Origin: Thelonectria olida
Lineage: Eukaryota; Ascomycota; Sordariomycetes; Hypocreales; Nectriaceae
Direction: 5' to 3'
NCBI GenBank assembly: GCA_020736575.1
Contig: JAGPYM010000057.1
Span: 62,001-126,000, forward strand
DNA: 64,000 bases
Positions 1 to 12,239 of the stretch are shown piece after piece (the stretch's first letter is position 1; each line of letters starts with the position of its first letter). The notes under the pieces were generated by a model, which had not been told where the DNA came from, did no database searches, and saw only the letters and a program-made list of their open reading frames with translations. The translations under genes were made by a program, and so were the position numbers.

Positions 1-1470
1 TATAATAAATATATAATAAATAAATTAAAAGTGTTAAAAAAAAGGAAACTTTATATATTATTAAATATAAAATAATATTAAATATAATTAAAATAATAAT
101 TTAATTATTTCGTTTTATAAACTTTTATATAAAAAAAATATATATATAAATATTATAATTTTATTTTATAAAAGTAATATAATATTTTAAATTTTTTTTA
201 TTTTAAAAATATATTTTTATTTATTTTAATATTAATAATAAATATCTTATTAAAATAATAAAATTAAATATTTATAAATTATTATATAAATTATATAATT
301 ATTATTAAAAAAGCTAATAATTTAAATATATAAGAAAAACTAATTTAAATTAAATTTAAGCTTTATATTTATTATAATAAGCTTTTTAATAGGTCTTATA
401 ATTAGCTTTAAAATAAAAGTTTCTATTAAATAAATTTTATTTTAAACACTTTATTTTAAATTTTTAATATAAAAGAATCTTTTTATTTAATTTTTATTTA
501 TATAATTTAACTAATAATATAATATATAATAGTTAAAATATTTAACTTTTTATTAATTAAATATAATTTAATTTATTTATATAATAAAAACTATATAATT
601 ACTTATTATATATTAAAATATATAAACTTTTTAAAATATATTAAATTAATAAAAAACTATAATAAATATTTTAAAAAATTATAATTTTTTAATATTTTTA
701 TACTATTTAATATAAATATACTATTTAATACTAATTAAAAAGTTTATTTAATTATTTTAAATTATAAAATTCTAATTTAAAAACTTAATATATATTAATA
801 TTACTATAACTTTTTTAAAAAGAAAGTTAAAAACCTTATATAACTTTATAAAAAAAAATAAAAACACTATTTTAATAATAATAATAATAAGTAATTTATT
901 AAAATAATTTAATTAAATATTAATAAGTTATAACTTTAGGAGCTATTATATATAATAGTAATAATTTAAATAGTTATTTAAAAAGCTTTATAAAAAATTT
1001 AAAAATTAAAAGTAAATTAAATAAATATAAAAGTTAAAAAAGTAGGGGGCTAAAAAGATTAAATAAAAAATAAAAGTTTAAAAAAGGTTAAAATAAGTTT
1101 AAATGCTTTTAAACTAATAGAAATAAAGTTAATATAATAGTTAATATAATATAACTTGCCTATTAATAAACTAGTCCAGTTATAAGGCTAAAAAGATTAA
1201 CTAGTTATTTTATTATATAAGAAAACTATATTATATACTAGCTTATAAAAAGTTATAAGCTTAGCGCGCACTTGCTAAATAGTAAGTTCTTATAATTAAA
1301 TAATTAAATAGTAAAATATATTAAAAAGTTTATAATATAATAAATATTACTAATTATAAAAATAAATTATATAGTAAGCTTATATTTATATATTTAATTT
1401 GTATAATATTTAATAGCTTAAGTTTATATAATTAATATAAAAGTATAAATTATTACTCTCCCACTCCCTT
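1..1470. repeat. AT-only island, probably RIP-degraded repeat
   Basis: Nearly all A and T, with long runs of TTA, TAA and ATA and very few G or C. A short less extreme stretch at about 1140-1290 contains the only GC-containing words. No coding frame survives. In Pezizomycotina this composition is the usual product of repeat-induced point mutation of transposons, and such blocks often lie near chromosome ends. No terminal repeats or TTAGGG telomere repeats are visible, so the element type cannot be named. The change to normal composition at about 1455-1500 is abrupt. Confidence 0.8.
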
Positions 1471-1559
1471 TAAATACTTCTCCCCCTATTATATCACTTG
1501 GGATCTAGGAATACATTCTACTAGCGCATACTGTCAACTTGGACTGCACATCAGGTCCC

Positions 1560-2315
1560 CAGCCCACCAAGACAGACCAACCCAGAGATATCCGCCCATC
1601 GGAGGAGCGACGCTTTCCATCAACGGCTGTTTGCTAAAGGCCTTCGCAGCGAGTGGTTCGAGGTTGCTCGAGGCCATGACCCAGCCGAGGTGGAAGCCGA
1701 GCTGCAGCAAGCCGAGAGCAGTGTGCAAGAGGCTGCTCTCGCCATCCAAGCCAAGGGCAACTCCATTCAGACGAGGGAGGCAGAGCTTCTTCACGAGCAG
1801 GGTGGCTTGGTAGCGACCAGCTCGTGGCTGCGTCGGTTAAAAGCTCCCTCTCACTTAAAAGACTTTAGCGAGAGGAAGGACCATTTACAAGGCTTGATTT
1901 CCCTCAAGCGGCCCGACAATCCGACTGATGCCAGCATGCCTCGGCATACCGCATACGAGATCCCTCTATAATATATTCTTGCGGCTGCGAGGAGAGTCAT
2001 CAAGGACAGCATTGCATTGATAAGACCCAAGGAAGTCTCGTGGAGCTTGCTCTTTTAGGTCAACCGAAAGGAGCTTGATGAGGAACGAATCTCGCCATTC
2101 CACTTCCGCTTCAAATAGCGGACCCGCAAGAAGTACATTAAGATATGCCTTCCGTTCTCTGCACTATATTGCCCGGGCTCTGTTAATGGATAGCCCCGTG
2201 GACAAACCACCGTTCAAGCACACCGGGAAGCAAATGAGCGCCTTTCTGCATATGATGGCTGCCACCAGGGAGCTTGAAGAGGCCGTCAGTGACCATTCGA
2301 AAATGTCAAATCCAT
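1560..2315 (+). pseudogene. unidentified degraded coding sequence
   Basis: Normal-composition DNA next to the AT island. One frame, about 1640-1970, gives a Glu/Gln/Ala-rich, coiled-coil-like stretch that ends at a stop at about 1970. In-frame continuation further on (about 1971-2060 and 2070-2200) reads like protein but is interrupted by TAG codons. I do not recognise the family. The pattern fits a gene remnant truncated by the AT-rich element on its 5' side rather than a working gene. Confidence 0.35.
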
Positions 2316-2327
2316 AACACAGTGGTA

Positions 2328-4557
2328 TTATATTAGTGTTACCTCTCGTTCTGAGTGAAGAGATTGCAACATGTTCTTGACTACATCATCATCGGGTTTC
2401 TCATTTGTCTCGTATCGAAAGGCCCCAACCCGAGTAAAGATATTCTGACGGTCCTTGCAAAGTGACAGAATCAGCCCCAGAGATTTCACTCCGTATTTGG
2501 CGTGGACAAATTTCAGCTCTAGCAAGAAGAGCTCTGATTTCTTTGTGCGAACCCAATCGCCAATCAGCTCCTTGTCGGCCTTGGTATCCGGGAAAACAGT
2601 GAGACTGCATTCTCCAGGGGAAAGACGGTGTCGAGAGGAGTCCATCATAGTCTCGATAACGACAACGGGTACGTTTCGTATAGATTCCAATAACCATACC
2701 GGACCTCTAATCTTGAGAAATCCACTGCTAACCGCGCCATATGGTGCCACAGCGACCACGGGAGTGACACCGTATTCGATAATGTTGAATCTGTGTATGG
2801 CCTTCTCAAAGCCAGGGAAAGAGCTCTCGGAATCCAATCTCGAGTAGCCAGGCTCAGAGGCGATTTCCCCGTCCATACACGCCCACGACCATGAAGGGGC
2901 GGTGTAAACCGGAATACGGCGAGCGGTTGGGTGAACTGTGAGCCAACTCAGAGCCTCGCTCGTAAACTCCACATTGTCGGTGATGATGAGCAGTCCAGCC
3001 AGGTAAATACTGTTTTGCGCCTCGCGGATCCGGGACATGGTGTGTAGAGTCGATGCGGCAGCAGCAACAGCAAGAAGCTTGTCCGTAGCATTGGTGAGTT
3101 TGCGCCTTGTGTAGTTCTGGACAACTTTGTCCCACTGCTTACGAGCAGGGTGTGACTCTGGAACACTCAAGGGGTAGATCTCCGAAACTAGGGACTGAGG
3201 CATGCCCATGTTTCTAGGAGTCATGGTTGCGTCGGGACCTCCACAGCCGGAATTTGCGTCTCGACAACACCACACAAGACGATCAGAGCTAAATATCAAA
3301 AGTCTCCGAGAGAGCAAAGATTCCTGGAGCGTCCAAGCACGAGAAGTGGTTGGCTGGTCGGGCGGCAACGTGTCGTAGATGAGTACAGAGCCCATCCCTT
3401 CAGGCGTCTGCATCGCAATCTCGAAAGGACCCGCGCGAAACTCGGGCCTACATTCCCCAAGAAAGCCCGTTGTACAACCTTGAGCAGATGCCGCACAAAT
3501 CGTCGCCGTATTCCGATTATAATACGATGGCAAGCGAGCAATTTCGAGCCCTTTCTCGTAGTCGTCATCTTGAGTAATGCAGAGAGCATCGATCCAAATG
3601 TACTTCATCCCAAGAATCGAGGTGTAATTTATGGCGTCTTGTAGCGTCTGTGGGAGTGAATTTGTTGCAACACCATTCTTGAGCGTTTGCGCAGTGTCCT
3701 TTACCAACTTGACTGGCTGGTCGCCACCCCAACAATAGGACAAGGTAACGAAACCGTCCCGTGCAATGCGATCTAGATCTTCGCTTGGAAGACTCGCGAG
3801 CTCGATGAGCCGTATTTGACGCGTGGTGGGCTCGGAAATCTCCAGCAAGCGGGTCGGCAGATCCTCCCTCTCAAGAATTTCTGGCTCTGAACAAGGCTGG
3901 CTCGAGTCCAGGCGGCATGTATCATGAGTGGTCATACACTCCCTCAGGCGAGCTGTTGCGAACTCTGCCACGATCTGTGATTGTGGATCGGACTCATGCG
4001 GTCGGGTCCAAACACAGGTAGCGGCAGGATTGTCTATGGAGTGTTAGAAGATCTACGGTGCAAGGGCTGTGACTTCTACAGAAGCTCTCACCCTTTTTTG
4101 CACAGAGAAAGAGTCCTCCCGTATAGTAATATTCGTTCATATAACGACGATTGCTTCCCGGATGTGCGAGGAGCACAGATATGAGCCAAGAGACACTGGG
4201 AGTGGGTGGGAGAGAAGGGATCTCGAACTGTAATTGAGCGTCGAGATATGAGAAGTCAAGTCCGGATTGCGGTCCGAAGCTGGCTGCACAGATGTCAACA
4301 AGCAAACGGAAGAAATGGCAGCCATTTTTGGATGCTTCGATTGCTTCCACAAGAGAAGTGTTCAAGCCGAACAATTCGACGCCAGACTTATAGGCGCAAC
4401 CGTCCAGGACTATCCTCGCGCAGTAAGAGCAACGATGCGGGTCCACGAAAGTGAAAGTCTTCCGATATGACGGATTCTGGTCATAGAGAGACCGGATTTC
4501 GTCTTTGCGATGTCCAAGCAGACGCTCAATCGAGGATTCTGTGAGCGGCTGAGACAT
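2328..4557 (-). CDS. HET (heterokaryon incompatibility) domain protein
   Basis: Model: complement(join(2328..4033,4092..4557)), 723 aa. The 58-nt intron has donor GTGAGA, a CTAAC branch point and acceptor CATAG; splicing keeps the frame and restores the pre-HET stretch ending RLRECMTTHDTC. The HET signature FVTLSYCW starts near residue 249 and is followed by YIWIDALCI and an RAWTLQE-like block, the three conserved HET motifs in order. The N-terminal 150 residues contain a Cys-rich patch. HET proteins trigger programmed cell death when genetically different hyphae fuse; the partner of this one cannot be told from sequence. No frameshift or nonsense codon was found, unlike the NLR genes nearby. 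Initiation at 4557 is the first ATG of the open frame. Confidence 0.88.
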
Positions 4558-5416
4558 TGTTGATCAGGCGAGAATGCGGTGGAGAGTCTTGAGCCATCTC
4601 GGGGTTGGGCGCCGTCGGGCAGCACTTGTTAACGCCGAGGTAACCCGGAAATACACATTTGTGTCCGCCTATCCCGTGATCCATGCTTTTGTGAAGTGCA
4701 TTTTTTTGGAAAACAAGCATGCGGAGCAGGACCAGTGGTGTTTAGCAAGCAATGGCCAACACCAATGCCATCCATCCCCTGCTTCCGATGTGAAAACATC
4801 ATGGGAAGTGCTGGGGCGCACATGACCCCAACGAAATGATCGACGTAGAACTGTTCCACGCTTCATACATGATGCCTGAATAGCTTCTACGCGTGGCCTA
4901 TCGTCTCGAACGCTCCGTGATGTTGGACGCGCGTTGAGCCAATAGTCCACTCGTCAGTCCTCTTGTGCCTATGTGCGATGAGATGGCACTTCAGCCACTG
5001 GCAAGACTGAGTAGTGAAGGGGTTTCTATTCGATGACACGTATCTTTGGATGGTTCGCTCAATACTCGATGACCATGCGCGTTGGGTGGCGAATTCACGG
5101 AAGGGGCAGATTAGTCATTGGACTACCTATATGTTGCTGTGAGCGAGCGGGAGTCGAGGAGCGAGGACGATATGAAGTGCTTATCGGACGCTGTGGATGA
5201 GTGGGAGTTGGAGACTCCAGGTGCTGACTGTTCCTGGACGGAGACGGGAGACGGATGGGATGACTACTACAACGGGTCAACTGGGATACACACCCAGACA
5301 TGCGCGGATAAAGCGAAGGGTGATCCAGCCCTGGCAATAGTGTGGTTGATTGCACTTTATCGTGGTAAAGCCGTTGTCTGGTATAGTATGTAGGTAACCT
5401 GGTATATATTCTTTCA
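4558..5416. other. intergenic, no supported gene
   Basis: Holds the promoter side of the HET gene and the 3' flank of the rhodopsin-like gene. Short ORFs occur on both strands (for example a 91-codon plus-strand frame at 5118-5393) but none has splice support or recognisable similarity. Confidence 0.5.
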
Positions 5417-6829
5417 TTAATGTGGCCGTGAGACCCGCACCATTGTCTCGTTTTTCACTATAATCCCACCGAGATCTGAGCCGAGATCCGCCGCGCGAGC
5501 ACCACGTGCTCCAGTAACTGTTGAGGTATTCCCATGACATCGATCGAGGGCGTGGCTCTCAAAGTCGGATATCGAGCCGCGGCCGCCATATTCGGATTCG
5601 GCAAGCTGGTGCGTTGAGCTGAAGTCGTCGTTGGCACTCGATTTGTGCATCGTTGACAGGCGAATCGACTGTTTGGTCTGACTCCGACTGTAGTTTTGCT
5701 CGTAGCTGTTTGAGCTTGCGCCAGTCCTCGTCGTCGGGTTCACGCAAGTGAAGAGATAGATGCACGCAGGTCGGACGGTTGGAAGACACGCTGCACAGAA
5801 TTGCTGGTTAATAGTAACCACACGGGATCCTTGTGAGCCAGACATACCTGATACGGTGACGAGATTCACCTCTACTGTTGCCCAGATGACGATAGGGCAT
5901 ATGTTCCAAGTCAGGTCCACCGATGTGTCGTCAAATTTCGTAGCCTCCACAATCACGACTATGGCAGCGGCGCAGATGCTTTGTGCTATTAGTAATAGAC
6001 CAGCACACATCTTCAGCGTGACTTACAAGAAACCAAACATAAACATGAGCATGATTCCAAGCTTTTGCAGGGGAGGGAGCTGCAATTTTCCAATTTGCAC
6101 CATCGGTAGGATCAAGATGGCGATATCGATAACAGCATGGACCAAGGTAGTTCCAAAGAAGAACTTCTTATCTTCGATATCGCATCTTCCGCCGGCGGAG
6201 GAATCCCAGAAGGCTTGGACGGGAACACAGTGGAATATACCCATGGATATCTAAGGAAGTTAGTTTCATCTTCTACTTCCGTCGAAGCCATGCAAGAAAC
6301 CTACTCGGAAGATAATCCAGAGGATAGAGCAACCAAATAGAATCTGGATGGGGAGTCTAATGCTGGTGACTCGGAACATGCGCCAGTATAAGCTCAAAAT
6401 AGAGAGTTTGGCAAAAAAGAGAGCGAAAGCGTATACCAGCTCGGCCACGAAGAGCAGGAGCTTGCTTTGGAAGAGTATTTCTGCTATGGGCGGGCTTTCG
6501 ATATCCTGGATGTGATATCCAAGGCCACCGTGAAGCCCTTTCCACCTACGTTAGCATCCTGACCGGTCGGCAATTGAGCAGGAACCTACAATAAGGAATA
6601 ATGACGATCCAGGCAATCGCCATGGCCTAGTTGTTGTGTTAGAAATAGCATCACTAACCATCGGGAAGTAGCAACAGCAACCTACGTAACAGCATAGGGC
6701 AAAGTAGTCATCCCATGACAGGGGAATTCTCTTGAGCCTGCGACTAAGAAGTCGAAGTATCATGACGATTGTCGCTGCTGCATATGTGATGAACAGCACC
6801 GCCCGAATACTGCTCTGCTTGGACTCCAT
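5417..6829 (-). CDS. fungal rhodopsin-domain (PTH11-like) integral membrane protein
   Basis: Model: complement(join(5417..5790,5848..5978,6027..6250,6305..6537,6590..6626,6686..6829)), 380 aa. All junctions are GT-AG and in phase; the 37-nt exon 6590..6626 and the acceptor at 6538 are the least certain. The protein begins with a membrane helix, then RRLKRIPLSWDDYF, the usual first cytoplasmic-loop motif (WDDY) of the family, then further hydrophobic segments, and ends in a hydrophilic tail of about 120 residues. Family members have seven helices and are loosely called PTH11-like GPCRs; some sense surfaces or nutrients, most have no known ligand. No CFEM domain is present. A second member lies at 24793-26184. 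Confidence 0.82.
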
Positions 6830-8089
6830 CTTGGTCGAACTGATCTCGAATCAATGGAATAAGCTGCACCACCTAAGCAAGGCGTGAAACCATCGAGCAG
6901 GCAGCTTCGAAAGACTTGAATAGCCGCATCAACTAGATGCAAAAGATGGTTCAGGAACCAAAGGGGAGACGGAACTGATTATGAATAACCATCCAGCCGG
7001 TTCTTGAGGAACGGACTGCCTTTGTCGTCGGGGGTATCAAGGCCGCTCCCCGAGCAGCACAGAGTCGGCCAGGGAGCACGACGATCCCTATCTTTCTAAC
7101 GGTTTGAGTTCGTACCGTCTGGGGATGATCATCACGGTTGGGCATCGACCGAAACTCGAAGCCGATAAGACCTGGTGCCTCTCTGACGGGGACCCTGGCT
7201 CTCGCTTCCCCGCGCCGTAACAAGTGCCGCCCGTTGTCCCACCATAACACCCACAACCCGGAGTATCGGCCTCTTTGGGAAAGCTTTTTGTCTGACAGGG
7301 GTCCTTTTCAACCGCGGCAGATGTGGTGTGGAGTATGCCGATGCCCAAATGGTAAATCACTCACCGTACAGATCTCCAAGCGAGGCTGGGGTTGTCTCGG
7401 TTGTTGGTAGTACGTTGTAGCAGAAGAGAAAAGCCGGCAACCAAATAGACTACACTACCTCAAATGCCTATCCGTGTTCACCCTCATTTTCCTTTTTCAG
7501 TTTTAGCAGAGTCGTCACCGGGGGAGCTGCGCGTCTTGTGGAACTTTACCGATAGTTGCCAAGTATGTAGAACTCATAACGGATGAACTTCCATAGCTAG
7601 TCTAGTAATCTCCAGGTACAGGCGGTGAGCTGATATCGTCGGGCGAGGCTTCAACCAAAACATCTTGGATGCCAAGAGCTTCCGAAGAAGCCACTGCGCC
7701 AGACGGGGCAGCAGGCACCCAATACGGCCAGCCGCTACCTTTTGTAACAACAGATCAGCAAGCTGGTTACTGCTATTGCACTAATGAGGCGGCATTCACT
7801 TCCAATTTAGTTAGCACGAGGGTCTGGAACGTGCGGAACTACTGTACCTGGTCATAGAATAGGCTTTCGTTTAAGCCTCCCGTTTCATGCTACTCAAAAG
7901 CCAACTTCTCGGAACGGAGAAGAATATGCACCTCTGAAACGATCGGCAAGGGAGAGGAAGCTGGGGAATCGGATGGGTATAAGAGTAGGAATGGGGGAGG
8001 CAATTAATACTACGTAGGTGTATTTGTACCCAACAGGCACGAGTCGTAAAACACCAAATTGGCAAACCTAACTCCTAAATTTCACAACC
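6830..8089. other. intergenic / divergent promoter region
   Basis: Separates the minus-strand rhodopsin-like gene from the plus-strand GMC oxidoreductase, so it contains both promoters. ORFs of 60-100 codons occur on both strands around 6950-7410, but they overlap one another, lack splice sites that extend them and are not recognisable. Confidence 0.5.
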
Positions 8090-10094
8090 ATGGGCCTGCA
8101 CACTAAGCTTGCCGAGGGCATCGATGAGGTCGACATCATCATTGCTGGAGGTTAGTTGCTCATCTTATTCCGAACAGGAGCGAATAACCGGGCCAAACAC
8201 TAACTTATCACGCTCAATAGGTGGTGCCGCCGCGTGTGTCGTAGCAGGACGTCTTGCAGAAGCCGACCCTTCATTGTCGATCCTGCTCATCGAAGGAGGC
8301 CCTGATAATCGTGGCGTCCAGAACATCGAGAATCCTGTCTTCTTCTTAGACCACCTGCTGCCCACTAGCAACACAACTCTCTTCTACAAGAGTAACAAAG
8401 CAGAGCAGCTTGCGGGCCGCGAGTCTATCGTTGCCTGCGGTGGAACTCTTGGAGGTGGCTCCTCGATTAATTTTATGATGTACACGCGTGGCCAGCGTTC
8501 AGATTTTGATTCTTGGACCACGCCCGGGTGGTCTGCCGACGAGCTTGTTCCGTTCTTGAAAAATGTACAGTGCTTCATTCTTCTCATGGGACTACGGACT
8601 TGTATTAACCGACTACAAGATCGAGACGTTCCATGGACGAACCAACCCTGAAGTTCACGGCAGCGACGGACCTGTCCACATTAGCAGCGGCACATTTCGC
8701 TGTACGAACTCGGAAAGTGACTTCATCCAGGCTGCGGAACAGGTCGGTTGGCCCGAACTCGATGACCTGCAGGCCCTGGATGCCAATAATGGTTTTCAGC
8801 GTTGGCACCGCTCTGTTTCGCCCGAGGGCAGGCGACAAGACACCGCGACGGCATATCTTCACGCCAAGCTCAACGGAGATAAGTACCCTAATCTTCATGT
8901 CCTCGTCGAGTCAAAGGTCGTTCGTGTACTCCTTGATGGGAAGCGGGCTGTCGGTGTCGAGTACACCCCCAACCCTGCCTTTCAAGTCGAGACTGGTCCC
9001 ACCCAACACCCAAAGTTGGCTGTTAAGGCTCGCAAGCTTGTGGTTGTTTCTTGCGGCGCTTTGGGTACACCGCTTGTGATGGAGAGGTCAGGTCTCGGTG
9101 ATCCCAAGATTCTCGAGAAGGCGGGTGTCCCTGTCCAGGTTGATCTTCCGGGAGTCGGTCACAGCTATGAAGACCATCAACTCGTGCTCTACCCATACAA
9201 GACCAACCTTCAGCCCCATGAGACCATTGACAGGGTCCTTAGGAACCCGCATAAGCGTCAGGAGTTGATTGACAGCAAGGATCCAGTCTTGGGCTGGAAT
9301 TCTATTGACGTTTCGTCCAAGCTCCGTCCTACAGATTCTGATGTTGCTGCTCTTGGACCTGAATTCCAGCATGCGTGGGACAGAGATTTTAAGCACAGTC
9401 CTAACCGGCCCATTATGCTAATGGGACTTGTGTCATGGTAAGTAACGAGACGTATGAGGTCATACAGAACAGACAACTAATGATATACAGTTTCTTGGGA
9501 GACCCTTCATCGGTCCCGGAGGGTCAATATGTTACTGTTGGCAACTACACTGCCTACCCCTACTCGCGTGGTCATATCCATATTACAGGTTCTGGACTTG
9601 ACGATCCGCTGGACTTCGATGTGGGATTCCTTAATGATGAAAATGATATCGACCTCAAGAAGCAAGTTTGGGCCTATAAGAAGTCGCGCGAGATTATGCG
9701 ACGTACCGCACTATATCGTGGTGAGCTTGCCATTGGCCATCCAAACTGGCCTGTTGGCTCAAAGGCTGTTTCTGTCGACCTTGAGGCGCCCCTCAGCAAG
9801 GTCGAGGGTGTCAAAGTCGAGGATTTGCAATATTCGACTGAAGACGACAAGGCTATCGAGCAGTGGATTCGCGAAAATGTGCAAACGACCTGGCACTCAA
9901 TTGCCACGTGTAAGATGGCTCCTTTGGACGAGAATGGCGTTGTTGACGAACGATTGAATGTCTGGGGAACTACAGGTCTGAAGCTGGCCGACTTGAGTAT
10001 CGCGCCTAAGAATGTTGGAGGAAATACAAACAACACGGCTATGCTCATTGGCGAGAAGGCTGCTAGTATTATTATCAAGGATCTCGATCTATAG
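8090..10094 (+). CDS. GMC oxidoreductase, alcohol oxidase-like
   Basis: Model: join(8090..8150,8221..8564,8620..9437,9491..10094), 608 aa, all introns GT-AG and in phase. ATG at 8090 follows CACAACC. The N-terminus carries the FAD dinucleotide-binding signature (IIIAGGGAAACVVAGRL, split by intron 1, then LLIEGG). The GMC block CGGTLGGGSSINFM follows, and the C-terminal active site contains TWHSIATCKM (catalytic His) and NVGGNTNNTAM (second catalytic residue Asn, as in methanol/alcohol oxidases). The family oxidises alcohols with FAD and O2, making H2O2. The protein is somewhat shorter than peroxisomal methanol oxidases (about 660 aa) and its C-terminus LDL is not a clear PTS1 signal, so location is open. 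No signal peptide is seen. The frame is intact throughout. Confidence 0.9.
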
Positions 10095-10416
10095 TTAGAT
10101 ATTTGGAAATTATCACAAGTCTTGGCGTAGCTTAGACATTCTCGGTATCTACCAAATCATCACTACTCTTCAACGGCTCCGCGACTGGGTCGAAAAGACT
10201 TGTTGGCCTGGGCTCCGCAAAGTTATGCGATGGGCTGTGGAAGCTACCCAGACACACGGGTGATGCACCGAAATGGCCGTTGACTTCGGAGCCTCGCCCC
10301 CTGCACAGGTGGAAGGTATAATCGTTCTGGCTGAGAGAGGGGCGAGATCCAAGATCACTGGGCAGGATCGCATCAGTTTATATGTAGGCACCTTCAACTC
10401 CAGCTCCCCTTTAACA

Positions 10417-12099
10417 TCATAGGTAATTCTTAAGGATCGTGAGCTCGTCGCCAATCACGCCGCCCTCGCCATGAATGAACTCCCATGTGAGTTTCTTGGC
10501 GCTATTAATAGTAAGCTTACTGAAGCCAAAATGAACTTGATCAAGGAGGACGGTGAAGTCGAGCAGGATATGATCACCCAGGGTACTATGGCTCTCAATA
10601 TTTCCTGCAGCGCCATTGATGATATGAGTCATAGACACGCCCGGGTTTGTGATATATGTGTTGTTGTTCATGAATGCCGAGTGATCAATCGTGCCGTTGG
10701 TCTTGAGTGGCAACAATCTCTCGTACCAATGGATGTGACTTGCTCAAGATCAGTATTGGCTCCTCGGTATTGACTTGCGGCCATAGACGAAATCGACTTA
10801 CCCGGCTAGATATACATCAACACCATTCTTCAACATCAAGCCTTCAAAGGCCTCTCGGAGATAGTTTTGGTAAGATGAAACCTGTGAACTATACATAGGG
10901 CGGTGGCCCATGACAATAACCCATGGTGTTTTGCTTCGGTCGACGTTGGCGAGATCCCTTGCAAGCCATTGGTATTGCTCATACGCTTTGGTATCACTGT
11001 AGTTTCCGTTCACCGCGCCAAAGGGACCGCTATCAGTGACATATGTCTCGGAAGGAGTTGGGTGAGACTCGTCTCCTGATAGGTCCCGAGCGAAGGGCCA
11101 TTCGGGACTGTGCGCATAGTCGGTCTCGTGTTAATAGAGACGAAGTGAGCCAGGCCGTAATCGAAAGAGTACCAGAAGTTTCCTACACCACCAGACTCTT
11201 CTCCTGCCATGTGGAAGCGATTTTGATACGCAGTGAAGTTTCTGGCGCTTGATCAGTTCTCTTGTTCAGAATTCCTTGTTGGAGACTAGTCACCTCTGGG
11301 AAGGGGGCAGCTGTAGTAAGTGAGGCCAGACTTCTCAGCGGTGCCATTGACAACATCGTCGTTCAAATATGCGGTCAGAACGTTTTTTGGACCATCAAAT
11401 TCAGCACATGTGGCCTCGTGGTTTCCGGGCAGGACCATATACGGGATCTTGGTCGTGATGATGCCGATCCATTGCTGCCAGAGGTCCCAATTTGATTCGT
11501 ACAGAGTGCTCATGTCTCCACCTTGAGGACCACCTTGGTTGGGGATTTCTCCAGGCGGTAGGGGTTTCTTATACTCATCGGGGATGGGAGCACTGCCAGG
11601 AAGTTCAGTAGATGTGCCATTATAGCACACGGGCCAGCTATCCTCGCAAGGCAAAATGCCGGAATACCAATCATCAGCATAGCTGAGGTCGCCTCCATGC
11701 CAAGCAAAGGCTGCACCCTCTTTGACAACCTTGGTCAGCTGCTCAAAGGTTCCCGCCGCGTTGGTATATCCCATATCATTGAGAATAGCAACAGAGAACT
11801 CTGCTTTGTCTCCAGGTGCACGAGCGGTTTTGAAGCTGAGAACCTCGGATGCGGTAGTGCCATTGGCCGCTGGAGATGACATTGACGTTGTTTGTGGGTT
11901 TGTGAGATGCCGGCTTCACAGCAGGTGGTTCAACCAAGCGAGGGAATCCTTTGCCGTTTCCATTGAGGGTCTGATCAACCCAGTCCCCGATTGGAACTTT
12001 GGGTCCCGTATATTGGTAGACCTCATCGACCGTCGGGGCGCCATCTGTTTGAGCAGCCAGGAGCGCTGCGAGAAGCGTACATGTAACAATGGACTTCAT
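10417..12099 (-). pseudogene. purple acid phosphatase, broken by deletion and frameshifts
   Basis: Starts with a signal peptide (MKSIVTCTLLAALLAAQ). Metallophosphatase motifs survive in order: NDMGYT, WHGGDLSYADDW, LPGNHE, MGHRPMYSS and, after a 63-nt intron (10739-10801), GHIHWYERL. The family is a secreted di-metal phosphatase that scavenges phosphate. Three lesions are readable. Near 11880 the frame jumps from NNVNVIS straight to PAANGTT, so the usual N-terminal fibronectin-like domain is largely missing. Near 11305 a C run is one base short, which puts exon and intron phases out of register (with one more C the exon would end CAGAG before GTGACT). Near 11129 one base is missing between VSINT and ETDYAHSPEW. 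No single open frame can be spliced. Either a pseudogene or, less likely, several sequence errors. Confidence 0.85.
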
Positions 12100-12239
12100 C
12101 TTGGCTTCGGGTGTTGGGTGAGTGAGTCCTTGGCTCTAACAAAGAAGGGAAGACAGGAAATGAGGCCTGTAGGAACAGTTCGACTTGCTCTAGAGAGTTG
12201 CAACGATGACCTCGAAATCCACTGACGATCCAAGGAGGG

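Noticed and set aside
1140..1290. Possible tRNA or small RNA in the less AT-rich patch
   Set aside because: No A/B-box pair or cloverleaf could be drawn; only short GC-containing words.
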